64,000 nt of DNA from Streptomyces spinosus (GTDB lineage: Bacteria; Actinomycetota; Actinomycetes; Streptomycetales; Streptomycetaceae): NCBI RefSeq assembly GCF_020400655.1, contig NZ_JAINRC010000007.1, positions 310,001 to 374,000 of the forward strand. Direction: 5' to 3'. The position numbers and the translations under genes are program-made. This document shows positions 43,452 to 51,337 of this stretch, piece after piece. The number at the start of each line of letters is the position of its first letter. The first letter of the stretch is position 1. The notes below the pieces were generated by a model. The model was not told the DNA's origin. It was given only the letters and a program-made list of their open reading frames with translations, and made no database searches.

Positions 43452-43529
43452 GCCCGGTGTCTCAACCCCCTGGTCACGACGGCCGGTGAGCTATGTTGAG
43501 TCCTCGTGGCAGACAAAGGAGGCCGACCG

Positions 43530-44447
43530 GTGCCCTCGCCGCAGCAGGCACGCGCACAGGCATCAGCGATCACGTCGGGCAGGACGGCGCCCGCGGCCGA
43601 GGCCGCTCCGACCTCCCGGCTCAGGGAGCTGTTCGACGGCCCGCGTCTGTCACCGGGGCAGCGGCGCATCGCCCAGTACCTGATCGAGCACATCACCGAG
43701 GCCGCGTTCCTGTCGATCACCGAGCTCGCCGACCGGGTCGGGGTCAGCCAGCCCTCCGTCACCCGGTTCGCCGCCGCCGTCGGTTTCAGCGGCTATCCGG
43801 CGCTGCGCGAGAAGCTCCAGTCGATCGCGCTGAGCAGCCTCGCCGGGGGGCCCGGCGAGGAGAACCGGGCCAACGAGCTGCAGGCGGCCGTCGACGCCGA
43901 GATCGAGAACCTGGAGAACCTGCGGCGGGACCTCGCCGACCCCGACCGGGTCATCCACGTCGGCCGCGAGCTGTCCCGCTCCACCCCGCTGACCGTGCTG
44001 GGCCTGCGGATCTCGGTGTCGCTCGCCGAGTACTTCGGCTACGCGGCCCGCCGTATCCACCCGGACGTGCGGCTGGTGACCCGCGGCGGCAGCGTGGCCT
44101 ACGACGCGCTGCTGCAGGCCCGCGAGGCCGGCGGCGACTGGGTGCTGGCCTTCGCCATGCCCCGGCACTCCCAGGAGACGCTGCACGCCGTCCGGGTGGC
44201 GCGCGGCGCGGGCCTGAAGGTCGCCCTGGTGACGGACCTGGCGCTGGGGCCCCTGGCCGACGAGGCCGACGTCACCTTCGCGACCGGCACCGGCTCCCGG
44301 CTGGTGTTCGACTCCTACGCCGCGCCCGGGGTGCTGGCCGCGGCGCTGCTGCAGGCCATGACCGACGCCGACCCGGAGCGCACCCAGGCCCGGCTGGAGA
44401 AGTACGAACAGCTCTCCGAGCAGCACCAGTTCTTCCTGAGGGACTGA
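43530..44447 (+). CDS. MurR/RpiR-family regulator with SIS domain
   Basis: From the GTG at 43530 (AAAGGAGG seven bases upstream, an ideal site) the product is 305 residues. The N-terminal HTH_6 domain reads LSPGQRRIAQYLIEHITEAA and SITELADRVGVSQPSVTRFA; the C-terminal SIS domain binds a phosphosugar (LGLRISVSLAEYFGYAARRI). Family members control amino-sugar or pentose genes. It follows the GT39-like gene by 78 bases and may be expressed separately; no obvious target operon adjoins it. Confidence 0.92.
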   Translation: MPSPQQARAQASAITSGRTAPAAEAAPTSRLRELFDGPRLSPGQRRIAQYLIEHITEAAFLSITELADRVGVSQPSVTRFAAAVGFSGYPALREKLQSIALSSLAGGPGEENRANELQAAVDAEIENLENLRRDLADPDRVIHVGRELSRSTPLTVLGLRISVSLAEYFGYAARRIHPDVRLVTRGGSVAYDALLQAREAGGDWVLAFAMPRHSQETLHAVRVARGAGLKVALVTDLALGPLADEADVTFATGTGSRLVFDSYAAPGVLAAALLQAMTDADPERTQARLEKYEQLSEQHQFFLRD

Positions 44448-44547
44448 ACCGGGGCCGTCCGGCCGATCCTTCCGCGGATTGCGGGCATCCGTGAAGATCT
44501 TGCAGTCGTCCATGCCGTGGACGGGGATGATTCACCGCATAACGCGC

Positions 44548-44595
44548 ATGAATGTTTTCATACGTCTTGCAAACGGGTCGGCATATATAAATACT
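44548..44595 (+). promoter_or_regulatory. AT-rich promoter with inverted repeat
   Basis: TTGCAA (44567-44572), 17 bases and AATACT (44590-44595) form a plausible vegetative promoter within the most AT-rich patch of the window. Just upstream ATGAA-TGTT-TTCAT (44548-44561) is a perfect inverted repeat suited to a regulator. It should start a transcript near 44602 and give a leader of about 190 bases before the next gene. Confidence 0.5.
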
Positions 44596-44712
44596 GCTCG
44601 GCGGGCTCCCCCGCTCGTCCGGGGCCCGTGCACGGACACCCCGCGCCGCCGTCCCCTACCCACGTCGGCGCCCGGGGTGCGCCGGGGCGCGCCGTCTGCG
44701 CGACGCGCCCGT

Positions 44713-44746
44713 GGCGGCCCCGGTCATCCCCTAGACCGGGGCCGCC
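44713..44746 (+). terminator. 13-base-stem hairpin in the leader (attenuator-like)
   Basis: GGCGGCCCCGGTC (44713-44725) pairs perfectly with GACCGGGGCCGCC (44734-44746) across an eight-base loop. It lies between the promoter-like region and the start codon of the next gene (48 bases further on), so it may be a leader terminator or other RNA switch rather than an ordinary gene end. Confidence 0.5.
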
Positions 44747-44794
44747 CCGAACCCGTCGGCCACCCTCCGACACGGCACACCGGAAGCGATGAAC

Positions 44795-45169
44795 ATGCCC
44801 CTGACCAGCACGCGCATCAGCCGAGACTGGCCCTGTCAGGTCAAGACGCCGGGCTCGTACGACTGGGAGCGCTCGGCCGCCAAGTGGCTGCGCGAGCTGA
44901 TCCCCGCGCGCTACGCCAGCTACCCGGCGCTGATCCGGTACCCGGTCCTGCTGGCCCGGCACGCGCAGATCCAGGTGCAGCAGGAGATCCGGGTAGCGCG
45001 CACCGCCCTGCAGACCGCGCGGGCCGAGCTGCCCGTGCTGGGACTGCCCGAATCGGTGATCGAGCACACGATCAAGCTGTACGCGGCGGAAGTGCTGCAG
45101 CTCCAGCACATCGCCCGCAGCGTGCGCGCGGTCAGCGAGGCCCTGGCCGCCCGCGGCACGGCCCGCTGA
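44795..45169 (+). CDS. Helical protein of unknown function
   Basis: The product of about 124 residues is soluble and largely helical, with a long amphipathic region (LLARHAQIQVQQEIRVARTA ... ELPVLGLPESVIEHTIKLYA). ATGs at 44789 and 44795 are possible; GGAAG lies eight bases before the second. I recognise no family. Its long, strongly structured leader suggests controlled expression. Confidence 0.75.
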   Translation: MPLTSTRISRDWPCQVKTPGSYDWERSAAKWLRELIPARYASYPALIRYPVLLARHAQIQVQQEIRVARTALQTARAELPVLGLPESVIEHTIKLYAAEVLQLQHIARSVRAVSEALAARGTAR

Positions 45170-45308
45170 CCTGGCCGGGCCGCTCCCCCGCGCCCCTTCA
45201 CCACTCCCTCCCGCCGCTTCCCGGGCCGTGGCCGCCGTCCACCGGTCGCGCGCACCCCGACCCGGCAGACGAGTGATCGAACGAGCCCGGATGTGCAATG
45301 CTCGTCGC

Positions 45309-47711
45309 GTGACGAGCGAGCCCCTGCCCCCGGCGGACCGCGGAACCGGCGCCGACCTCGCGGCGCTGGCCAAGGTCGTGGCCCGGCAGCGCGCCGAAAT
45401 GGAACGGCTGCGCGACCTCGCCGCGACCTCCGCCGTCCTGGAGCGGGCCAAGGGCGTGCTGATGGCCGTCACCTCCTGCACCCCGGACGCCGCCCACGAG
45501 GAGCTGGTCCAGCGCGCCAAGGACGGCAACCGCACCCTCCTCGAACAGTGCTGGCTCACCCTGGGGGCCCTGCCGCCCCGCCGGCAGTCCGCCACGCCCC
45601 CCGCACCCCCCGCCGCCGTGCGCTCCTGGGAGCACGTGCCCGCCGGCACCACCGACCTGGCGGACGTCCTGGGTCACGTCGGCCGCGACCTGCTCCGGGT
45701 CGGCTCACCGCACGAGCTGGCCGGATGCCTCATGGACCACCTCGCGTCCGAGGCGGGCGCCGACGCGGTGATGCTGTACGAACGGCTGCCCGAGGGCGGC
45801 CTCGGACTGATCGGGTACGCCGGTGTCGACCCCGCCCTCGCCGCCCAGTGGCGCCAGCTCCCCCCGGTGACCAGCGTGGCCGCGCTGGACGCCCTGGAGT
45901 CCGGGGAGCCGCGCTGGCTGGAGGACATCGCCGTGGACCGCGCCCGGTACCTGCTCATCGGGGAACCCCCGGAGCGGTGGCCCACCCGGGCCTGGCTGCC
46001 GGTGCCCGCCGGGGACGCCGCCTGCGTCGCCCTCGGGGTCCTACGCCGGCACGACGAGCCGTTCACGGACCGCGAGCGGGAACTGCTGCGGGCCGTGGCC
46101 CGGCTGTGCGCGGGCCGGCTGCGGGCCTTCGACAGTCCGCGCCACGGCGCGTCCGCGGACGTCTCCCAGACCGTGCAGGCGGTGTTCGACGCGCTGCCGG
46201 GCGCGGCGATCCTGCTGACCCCGCTGCGCGCCCCCTCCGGCGAGGTGGAGGACTACCTCATCGACGCGGCCACCCCGGAGGCGATCGACGTGTTCGGCCG
46301 CACCGGCCGGGACATGGTCGGCAGCCGTGTCCTGGAGAGCTACCCGTCGGTCGCGGGCGAACCGCTGTGGCGTGGCTACCTGCGGGCCCTGGAGACCAAG
46401 GTGCCCTTCGAGGGCGAGCCGTTCGCCTACCAGGACGTGATCGGCGACGTGCCCGTGACCGCCACCTACACCGTGCGGGCCGCTCCGCTGGGCGAGCGCC
46501 TGGTGGTGACCTGGCTGCGGCACGACCCGGTGGAGAGACAGGAGCAGCGCCTGGCCGACGTCCAGCGGCTCGGCAACCTGGGCTGGGCGAACTGGAACCT
46601 GGTCACCCAGGAGATCTCCTGGGCCACGCAGACGTACGCCGTGCTCGGTCTGCGCCCCGGGAAGCGGCCGGTCCGCCTGGAGGAGCTGCCCGACCTGGTC
46701 CTGCCCGAAGACACCGGCCCGCTGGCCCACGCGATCGCCGAACTCGTCTCCCACGGCCACCCGTTCGACGTGCCGTTCCGCGTCGAGACACCCGAAGGGG
46801 TCCGGCACCTGCGGATGGTCGCCGAGGCCGTCACCGCGCCCGACGGCACCCCGGTCGAGGTGCACGGCTTCGTCCAGAACCTCACGGCGCAGCGCAGCGC
46901 GGAACTGGCGCTGGTGGAGAGCGAGCGCGCGATGCTGCTCCAGCGCGGCATCCTCCAGGCCGAACGGGCACTGGCGGCCCGGCTCCAGCACGCCCTGCTG
47001 CCGCTGCCCAGCAAGCCGGTGCTGCTGGCCGGGCTGCGCGTCGAGGTCGCCTACCTGCCCGCGCAGGCCGGCATCCACGTCGGCGGCGACTGGTTCAGCG
47101 CCATCGAACTGCCCGACTACGACGCGCTGTTCGTGGTCGGCGACGTGGCGGGCCACGGCATCGACGCCGTGGCCACCATGGCCCAGCTCAGGTTCACCGC
47201 GAAGGGCATGGTCAGCACCGGCTCCTCGCTCACCGGGGCGCTGGCGCGGCTCAACCAGCTGCTGCTGCACTCCCGGGACAGCCAGATCACCGCCACCATG
47301 GTCCTCGCCCGCTACGACCCCGGCCGGCAGATCCTCGCCTGGACGCAGGCGGGACACCCGCCGCCGCTGCTGGTGCGCCGGGGCGAGGTCCGCTTCCTCG
47401 AACGGCCCGGCGGCATGCTGCTCGGCGCGACGGCCTCCCCCGCCTACGAGTCGCGGGAGCTGCGACTGGAACCCGGCGACCGGCTGCTGCTCTACACCGA
47501 CGGCCTGGTCGAACGCCCCGGCGAGGGCCTGGACGCCGGCTTCGCCCGGCTGGCGGAGGCGGTGCGGGCCCACGGCAGCGGCGAGTCCGGCTCCCTGGAC
47601 GCGCTGCTCGCGACGATGCTGGCGGACGAGCGGCGCGACGACGTCTGTGTGCTCGACATCCGGATGCCCCTGGAGGATGTGCAGGACGCGGCGGAGGACC
47701 CGGTGGCCTGA
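45309..47711 (+). CDS. ANTAR-GAF-PAS-PAS-SpoIIE phosphatase
   Basis: The 800-residue protein starts with an ANTAR-type RNA-binding region (ERLRDLAATSAVLERAKGVL), then a GAF domain (about 125-280), two PAS-like domains (about 300-530, ending VEVHGFVQNLTAQRSAEL) and PP2C/SpoIIE (about 560-785: VGGDWFSAI, GDVAGHGIDAV, AGHPPPLLV, LLYTDGLVERPGEG, RDDVCVLDI). ANTAR domains bind two-hairpin terminator RNA, so an antitermination role coupled with phosphatase signalling is possible but untested. GTG at 45309 and ATG at 45291 are both possible; neither has a clear ribosome-binding site, so the gene may be leaderless. Confidence 0.9.
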   Translation: MTSEPLPPADRGTGADLAALAKVVARQRAEMERLRDLAATSAVLERAKGVLMAVTSCTPDAAHEELVQRAKDGNRTLLEQCWLTLGALPPRRQSATPPAPPAAVRSWEHVPAGTTDLADVLGHVGRDLLRVGSPHELAGCLMDHLASEAGADAVMLYERLPEGGLGLIGYAGVDPALAAQWRQLPPVTSVAALDALESGEPRWLEDIAVDRARYLLIGEPPERWPTRAWLPVPAGDAACVALGVLRRHDEPFTDRERELLRAVARLCAGRLRAFDSPRHGASADVSQTVQAVFDALPGAAILLTPLRAPSGEVEDYLIDAATPEAIDVFGRTGRDMVGSRVLESYPSVAGEPLWRGYLRALETKVPFEGEPFAYQDVIGDVPVTATYTVRAAPLGERLVVTWLRHDPVERQEQRLADVQRLGNLGWANWNLVTQEISWATQTYAVLGLRPGKRPVRLEELPDLVLPEDTGPLAHAIAELVSHGHPFDVPFRVETPEGVRHLRMVAEAVTAPDGTPVEVHGFVQNLTAQRSAELALVESERAMLLQRGILQAERALAARLQHALLPLPSKPVLLAGLRVEVAYLPAQAGIHVGGDWFSAIELPDYDALFVVGDVAGHGIDAVATMAQLRFTAKGMVSTGSSLTGALARLNQLLLHSRDSQITATMVLARYDPGRQILAWTQAGHPPPLLVRRGEVRFLERPGGMLLGATASPAYESRELRLEPGDRLLLYTDGLVERPGEGLDAGFARLAEAVRAHGSGESGSLDALLATMLADERRDDVCVLDIRMPLEDVQDAAEDPVA

Positions 47712-47740
47712 AGGCGCCTCGCTCGTCACGGTGGCCGCGC

Positions 47741-48259
47741 TCAGTCCGCGGGGTGGCCGGCGTCGATGGTGACGGCGTCGGACAGGCGCAGCAGGGGTCC
47801 GTCCCGGCCCTCGCCCCACTCGACGGGATCGAGCAGGAAGCCGACGTGGTCGCCGCCGTCGGTGCGCCGCAGGACGGCGCCGACGAACCAGGCCGCCGTG
47901 TCCTCCAGGACGGCGGTGCCGCCGTGCCCCTCCCGCCAGGCGAGCCGCGCGAACTTGTCGACCTCGTCGCCCGTCTCGCCACCGAAGAGTTCCGCCAGGT
48001 CTCGCTGGTCCCGGGTGAGCAGGTGGACGGCGAGGAATCGCGCGGCCTGGGCGACCCGGTAGGTGTGGTTGGCCTTGGACAGCCACACGGTGAACCGGGG
48101 CGGCCGGATGGAGCACTGCGAGGCGAAGCCGACCAGGCAACCGGCACGCCTGCCGCCCGCCGCGGCGGTCACCACGCACATGTCCGGGTCCAGCCGGTCG
48201 AAGAAGCCGTCCGGGTCCGGTCGTGCCTGCCGGTCCCGCGTGCCGCTCTCGTCCGCCAT
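47741..48259 (-). CDS. Flavin reductase-like (FMN-binding split barrel) protein
   Basis: The 172-residue protein matches the flavin_reduct domain: DPDMCVVTAAAGGRRAGCLV near the start, FASQCSIRPPRFTVWLSKAN, YRVAQAARFLAVHLLTRDQ and a C-terminal DAVTIDAG. Such proteins reduce FMN with NAD(P)H or bind F420 or flavin in small oxidoreductases. ATG at 48259 has GGAG upstream. It converges on the ANTAR phosphatase gene. Confidence 0.88.
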   Translation of the reverse strand: MADESGTRDRQARPDPDGFFDRLDPDMCVVTAAAGGRRAGCLVGFASQCSIRPPRFTVWLSKANHTYRVAQAARFLAVHLLTRDQRDLAELFGGETGDEVDKFARLAWREGHGGTAVLEDTAAWFVGAVLRRTDGGDHVGFLLDPVEWGEGRDGPLLRLSDAVTIDAGHPAD

Positions 48260-48338
48260 CCCGCTCCGCTCCCGTCCGCGTCGTCCGCCGCCGGCCCGCG
48301 CAGGCCGCCCGGTGGTCCTCGTGTGCCCGGTGCGCCGC

Positions 48339-49025
48339 TCATGAATCGTCACCGGAGCCGGTGCGGGACTCCAGCGCGCGGCGCGTGTCGTTCCCGTAGA
48401 CACCCCTCTCGTCGCCGCTGACGCCGTACCAGAGCTGGAAGCGGGCCACGGCCTCGGCGAGCGTGGTGTCGTAGGTGCCGCTGGTGGAGCCGTCGCGGTA
48501 GACGTCCGGGACGCGCAGCAGGCGTCGCTGCAGATCGGTGACCTCGGGTCCGGTGTCCCCCTGACGGAGGGTGCCGGGTCCGTCGGGGTCGGTCGCGGTG
48601 GCGGGCGCCGGGGGTCCGGCCGGTGCGGTCGGGGCCGGCGCCGACGCCGGCGGGCCGCCGGGTGCCGTGGCCGGCGGTGCGGTGGTGACCGCGGGCGCCG
48701 GGCGGGCGGTCGCGGCGGCCTGCTGACGGCCGGTCAGGAGCAGGGCGCAGCCGAAGCCGACGAGGGCCGCCGCCACGACGGCCACGGCCACGGCGGCCCG
48801 GCGCGGGCCCGCGCCGGGCACACCCGGGGGACGGGAGACCGGGGCGGGTACGGGCGGGAGTTCCCGGGTGGCGTCCTCGTCGGTCACCACACCGGGCGGC
48901 CGGATGTCCCGCATGAGTTCCGCGAGGGCGTCGAAGCGGCGCAGGCGCACCACCCGGACGGGCTCCAGTGCCGGTCCGGGCGGCGGCTGTTCGGGATCGG
49001 GCGGTGTCGGCACCTGATTCTCCAT
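48339..49025 (-). CDS. Membrane-anchored peptidoglycan-binding protein
   Basis: From the ATG at 49025 the product is 228 residues: a Pro-rich cytoplasmic part, one transmembrane helix (about 78-100, VAVAVVAAALVGFGCALLL), a Pro/Ala/Thr stalk and a C-terminal PG_binding_1 domain (LRQGDTGPEVTDLQRRLLRV, then TLAEAVARFQLWYGV). It probably tethers something to the wall or senses it. No enzyme domain is present. Confidence 0.82.
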   Translation of the reverse strand: MENQVPTPPDPEQPPPGPALEPVRVVRLRRFDALAELMRDIRPPGVVTDEDATRELPPVPAPVSRPPGVPGAGPRRAAVAVAVVAAALVGFGCALLLTGRQQAAATARPAPAVTTAPPATAPGGPPASAPAPTAPAGPPAPATATDPDGPGTLRQGDTGPEVTDLQRRLLRVPDVYRDGSTSGTYDTTLAEAVARFQLWYGVSGDERGVYGNDTRRALESRTGSGDDS

Positions 49026-49114
49026 TCCGTCCCGCCGGCGGGGCGGGCTCCTGCGGCCCGCGTGTTCAGATACGGCGCCCGCCGCGGCCCCGTTCAGCGC
49101 CCTTCGCGGAGGGT

Positions 49115-51337
49115 TCACGGGTGGAGGTGCCGTTGCATCCAGTCGGCCGCCGCGCGGCGGAACAGGCGCCGGTTGTCCGCGCGCAGGAAGTCGTGTCCTT
49201 CGTCGCGCAGGGTCAGCAGTTCCGCGTGGACGCCCCGTTCCCGGGCGGCCCGGACGAACTGGTGGGACTCCCCCGGTGGCACGTTGGTGTCGTGTTCGCC
49301 GTGGACGGCCAGCACCGGGACGCGCAGCGCGTCGATGCGGCTCATCGGCGACAGGGCGCGCAGCAGTTCCCGGTCGCGCTCCGGGTGGCCGTACTTGTGC
49401 GCCGCCGATTCCGCGATCCACGGCTCCGTGCCGGCGAAGAAGGTGAGGAAGTCGGACATGCCGCAGACGGCCACACCGGTGCGGAACAGGTCCGGGTGCC
49501 ACACGAGGGAGGCGAACGTGAGGTAGCCGCCGTACGAGCGGCCCATGACCGCGAGCCGCGTCGGATCGGCGGGGCCGGCGGTGACCGCGTGGACCGCGCA
49601 GTCCGCGACGTCGTCGAGGGCGGCGAAGCGGCCCGCGCCCAGGTCGGCGTCGACGAACGAGCGGCCGTGCCCCAGGGAGCCGCGGACGTCCGGGGCGAAG
49701 ACGTCCAGGCCGCGTCCGACGAGCTCGTGGTAGAGCGGGTGGAACACCGGGCGTTCCTGTTCCTCCGGGCCGCCGTGCAGGTGGATCACACAGGGTGCCG
49801 GTTCGTCGGGGGCGCGCCCCGGCGCCCGGTAGTACCAGCCGTTCAGGGGCAGTCCGTCCCGCGCGGTCAGCCGCACGGGAACGGGCCGTACGGGTGGGCG
49901 GCCCGGCGGGACGGCGTCCTCGTCCTTCGAGGACCACGGGGTGCGCAGCAGGGACACGCCCTCGTGGGCCCACCACAGGCCCGGTCGGCGCTGCGACCCC
50001 GACAGCGCGAGCAGCAGGCGTCCGGCACCGGCGGCGGTCACGCGGGTGACGACCTCGTGGGGCAGGGGCAACGGCCGTGCCGGGCCCGTGCCGTCAGGGG
50101 TCCGTCCCGTCGGGTGGGTCTCGACGAGTTCCAGTTCGCTCGCGCCGCGCACGTTCCACGCGAGCGCGGCGGTGCGGCCGTCGTGGGCCAGCGCGAGGAG
50201 TTCCAGGTCGCTTTCCGCGCGCTCCGCCGCGACCGACACCGCGTGCGGCCCGCCGTCCGCGTCGAGGGCGACCGCGAGGAGCGCGGCGTACTCGCGGTCG
50301 TCGTTGCTGCGCAGCCACAGGGTCCGCGCGTCCGGGGAGAACCGGCCGATCCACGGATCGCCGTCGGCGACCGGCATGACGAGGGTGGTCACCGCGTCGG
50401 CGGTGCGCAGGACGACCGCCTCGCGCCGTCCGCGCGGCCCCCGGCGCAGCAGCGCGAGGCCGCCGTCGGGGCTGAGGTCGCACGCGCGCAGGGAGGCGGC
50501 GTGGGTCTCGGTGGTGAGCAGGACGGGCGAGGCCAGCCCGTCCGGATCGACCAGGTAGACCGACAGGCCGCCGTCGGGCCGGGCCGCCGGGGCCGTGATG
50601 CCGGTCGGCGTCCCGTCCGGTGCCACCCCGGAGGCGGCGTCGTACGCGGCCGGGCCGAGGAGCGTGGCGTGCCCGTCCCGGTCCGCCCAGTCGGGCGCCG
50701 GGCGCGTCCCGGCGAGCAGGCCGTCGGCCGGGCCGGAGTCCGCCGGGCCCCGCGTCGCGAGGGTTCCGTACGCGGCGGCGGCGGCCGGCGCGGCGACGGT
50801 GACGGCGACGGCCGAGCCGTCGTGCGCCCAGCAGCCCAGGTAAGCGGAGCTGGCCGGGTCGGCCCCCGCCAGGACGCGGCGTCCGGTGCCGTCGGGCCGC
50901 ACGCAGAGCACCCGGGAGTGCTCACCGCCGCCCGGCGCCGTGGTGTACGCGATCCAGCGGCCGTCCGGTGACCAGGACACCTCCTTGACCGGGTCCGGTG
51001 AGGAGTCCAGCAGCCGCGCCTCGTCGCCGTCGACGGGCCCCGCCCACAGCTGGGGGACGCCTCCCCGGTCACAGATGAAGGCCGTCTCGCTGCCGTCCGC
51101 GTTCGCGGAGGGGTACCAGCAGCCGTGCGCGCGCAGCCGTGTCACCGCGTCGCGCGGGCCGCCCGCCTCGGGCAGCGGCACCGGTGCGGGGGCGGCGACC
51201 CGGGCGGCGTCGAGGACGTCCCCGGCACGGCGGTCCGCGGACCGGACGGGGCCCGCACCCGCCGGGCCCGGTGGTCCGGAGCGGACGACGGCGGGTGCCG
51301 GGCCGTGCGCCACCGGCGCCTCCCGGTCGTCGGTCAC
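49115..51337 (-). CDS. S9-family (prolyl oligopeptidase) peptidase
   Basis: The 740-residue soluble protein has an N-terminal beta-propeller (KEVSWSPDGRWIAYTTAPGG and several similar blades) and a C-terminal alpha/beta hydrolase with the triad Ser601 (MGRSYGGYLTF), Asp683 (HGEHDTNVPP) and His715 (EGHDFLRADN). It should hydrolyse short peptides, perhaps after Pro. The GTG start overlaps the stop of the asparagine-synthetase-type gene (GTGA), so the two are translationally coupled and the peptidase probably acts on, or protects against, the amidotransferase product. Confidence 0.92.
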   Translation of the reverse strand: MTDDREAPVAHGPAPAVVRSGPPGPAGAGPVRSADRRAGDVLDAARVAAPAPVPLPEAGGPRDAVTRLRAHGCWYPSANADGSETAFICDRGGVPQLWAGPVDGDEARLLDSSPDPVKEVSWSPDGRWIAYTTAPGGGEHSRVLCVRPDGTGRRVLAGADPASSAYLGCWAHDGSAVAVTVAAPAAAAAYGTLATRGPADSGPADGLLAGTRPAPDWADRDGHATLLGPAAYDAASGVAPDGTPTGITAPAARPDGGLSVYLVDPDGLASPVLLTTETHAASLRACDLSPDGGLALLRRGPRGRREAVVLRTADAVTTLVMPVADGDPWIGRFSPDARTLWLRSNDDREYAALLAVALDADGGPHAVSVAAERAESDLELLALAHDGRTAALAWNVRGASELELVETHPTGRTPDGTGPARPLPLPHEVVTRVTAAGAGRLLLALSGSQRRPGLWWAHEGVSLLRTPWSSKDEDAVPPGRPPVRPVPVRLTARDGLPLNGWYYRAPGRAPDEPAPCVIHLHGGPEEQERPVFHPLYHELVGRGLDVFAPDVRGSLGHGRSFVDADLGAGRFAALDDVADCAVHAVTAGPADPTRLAVMGRSYGGYLTFASLVWHPDLFRTGVAVCGMSDFLTFFAGTEPWIAESAAHKYGHPERDRELLRALSPMSRIDALRVPVLAVHGEHDTNVPPGESHQFVRAARERGVHAELLTLRDEGHDFLRADNRRLFRRAAADWMQRHLHP

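Noticed and set aside
44863..44876. Second CebR-like site (TGGGAGCGCTCGGC)
   Set aside because: It lies inside coding sequence (YDWERSA) and only 11 of 14 positions match.
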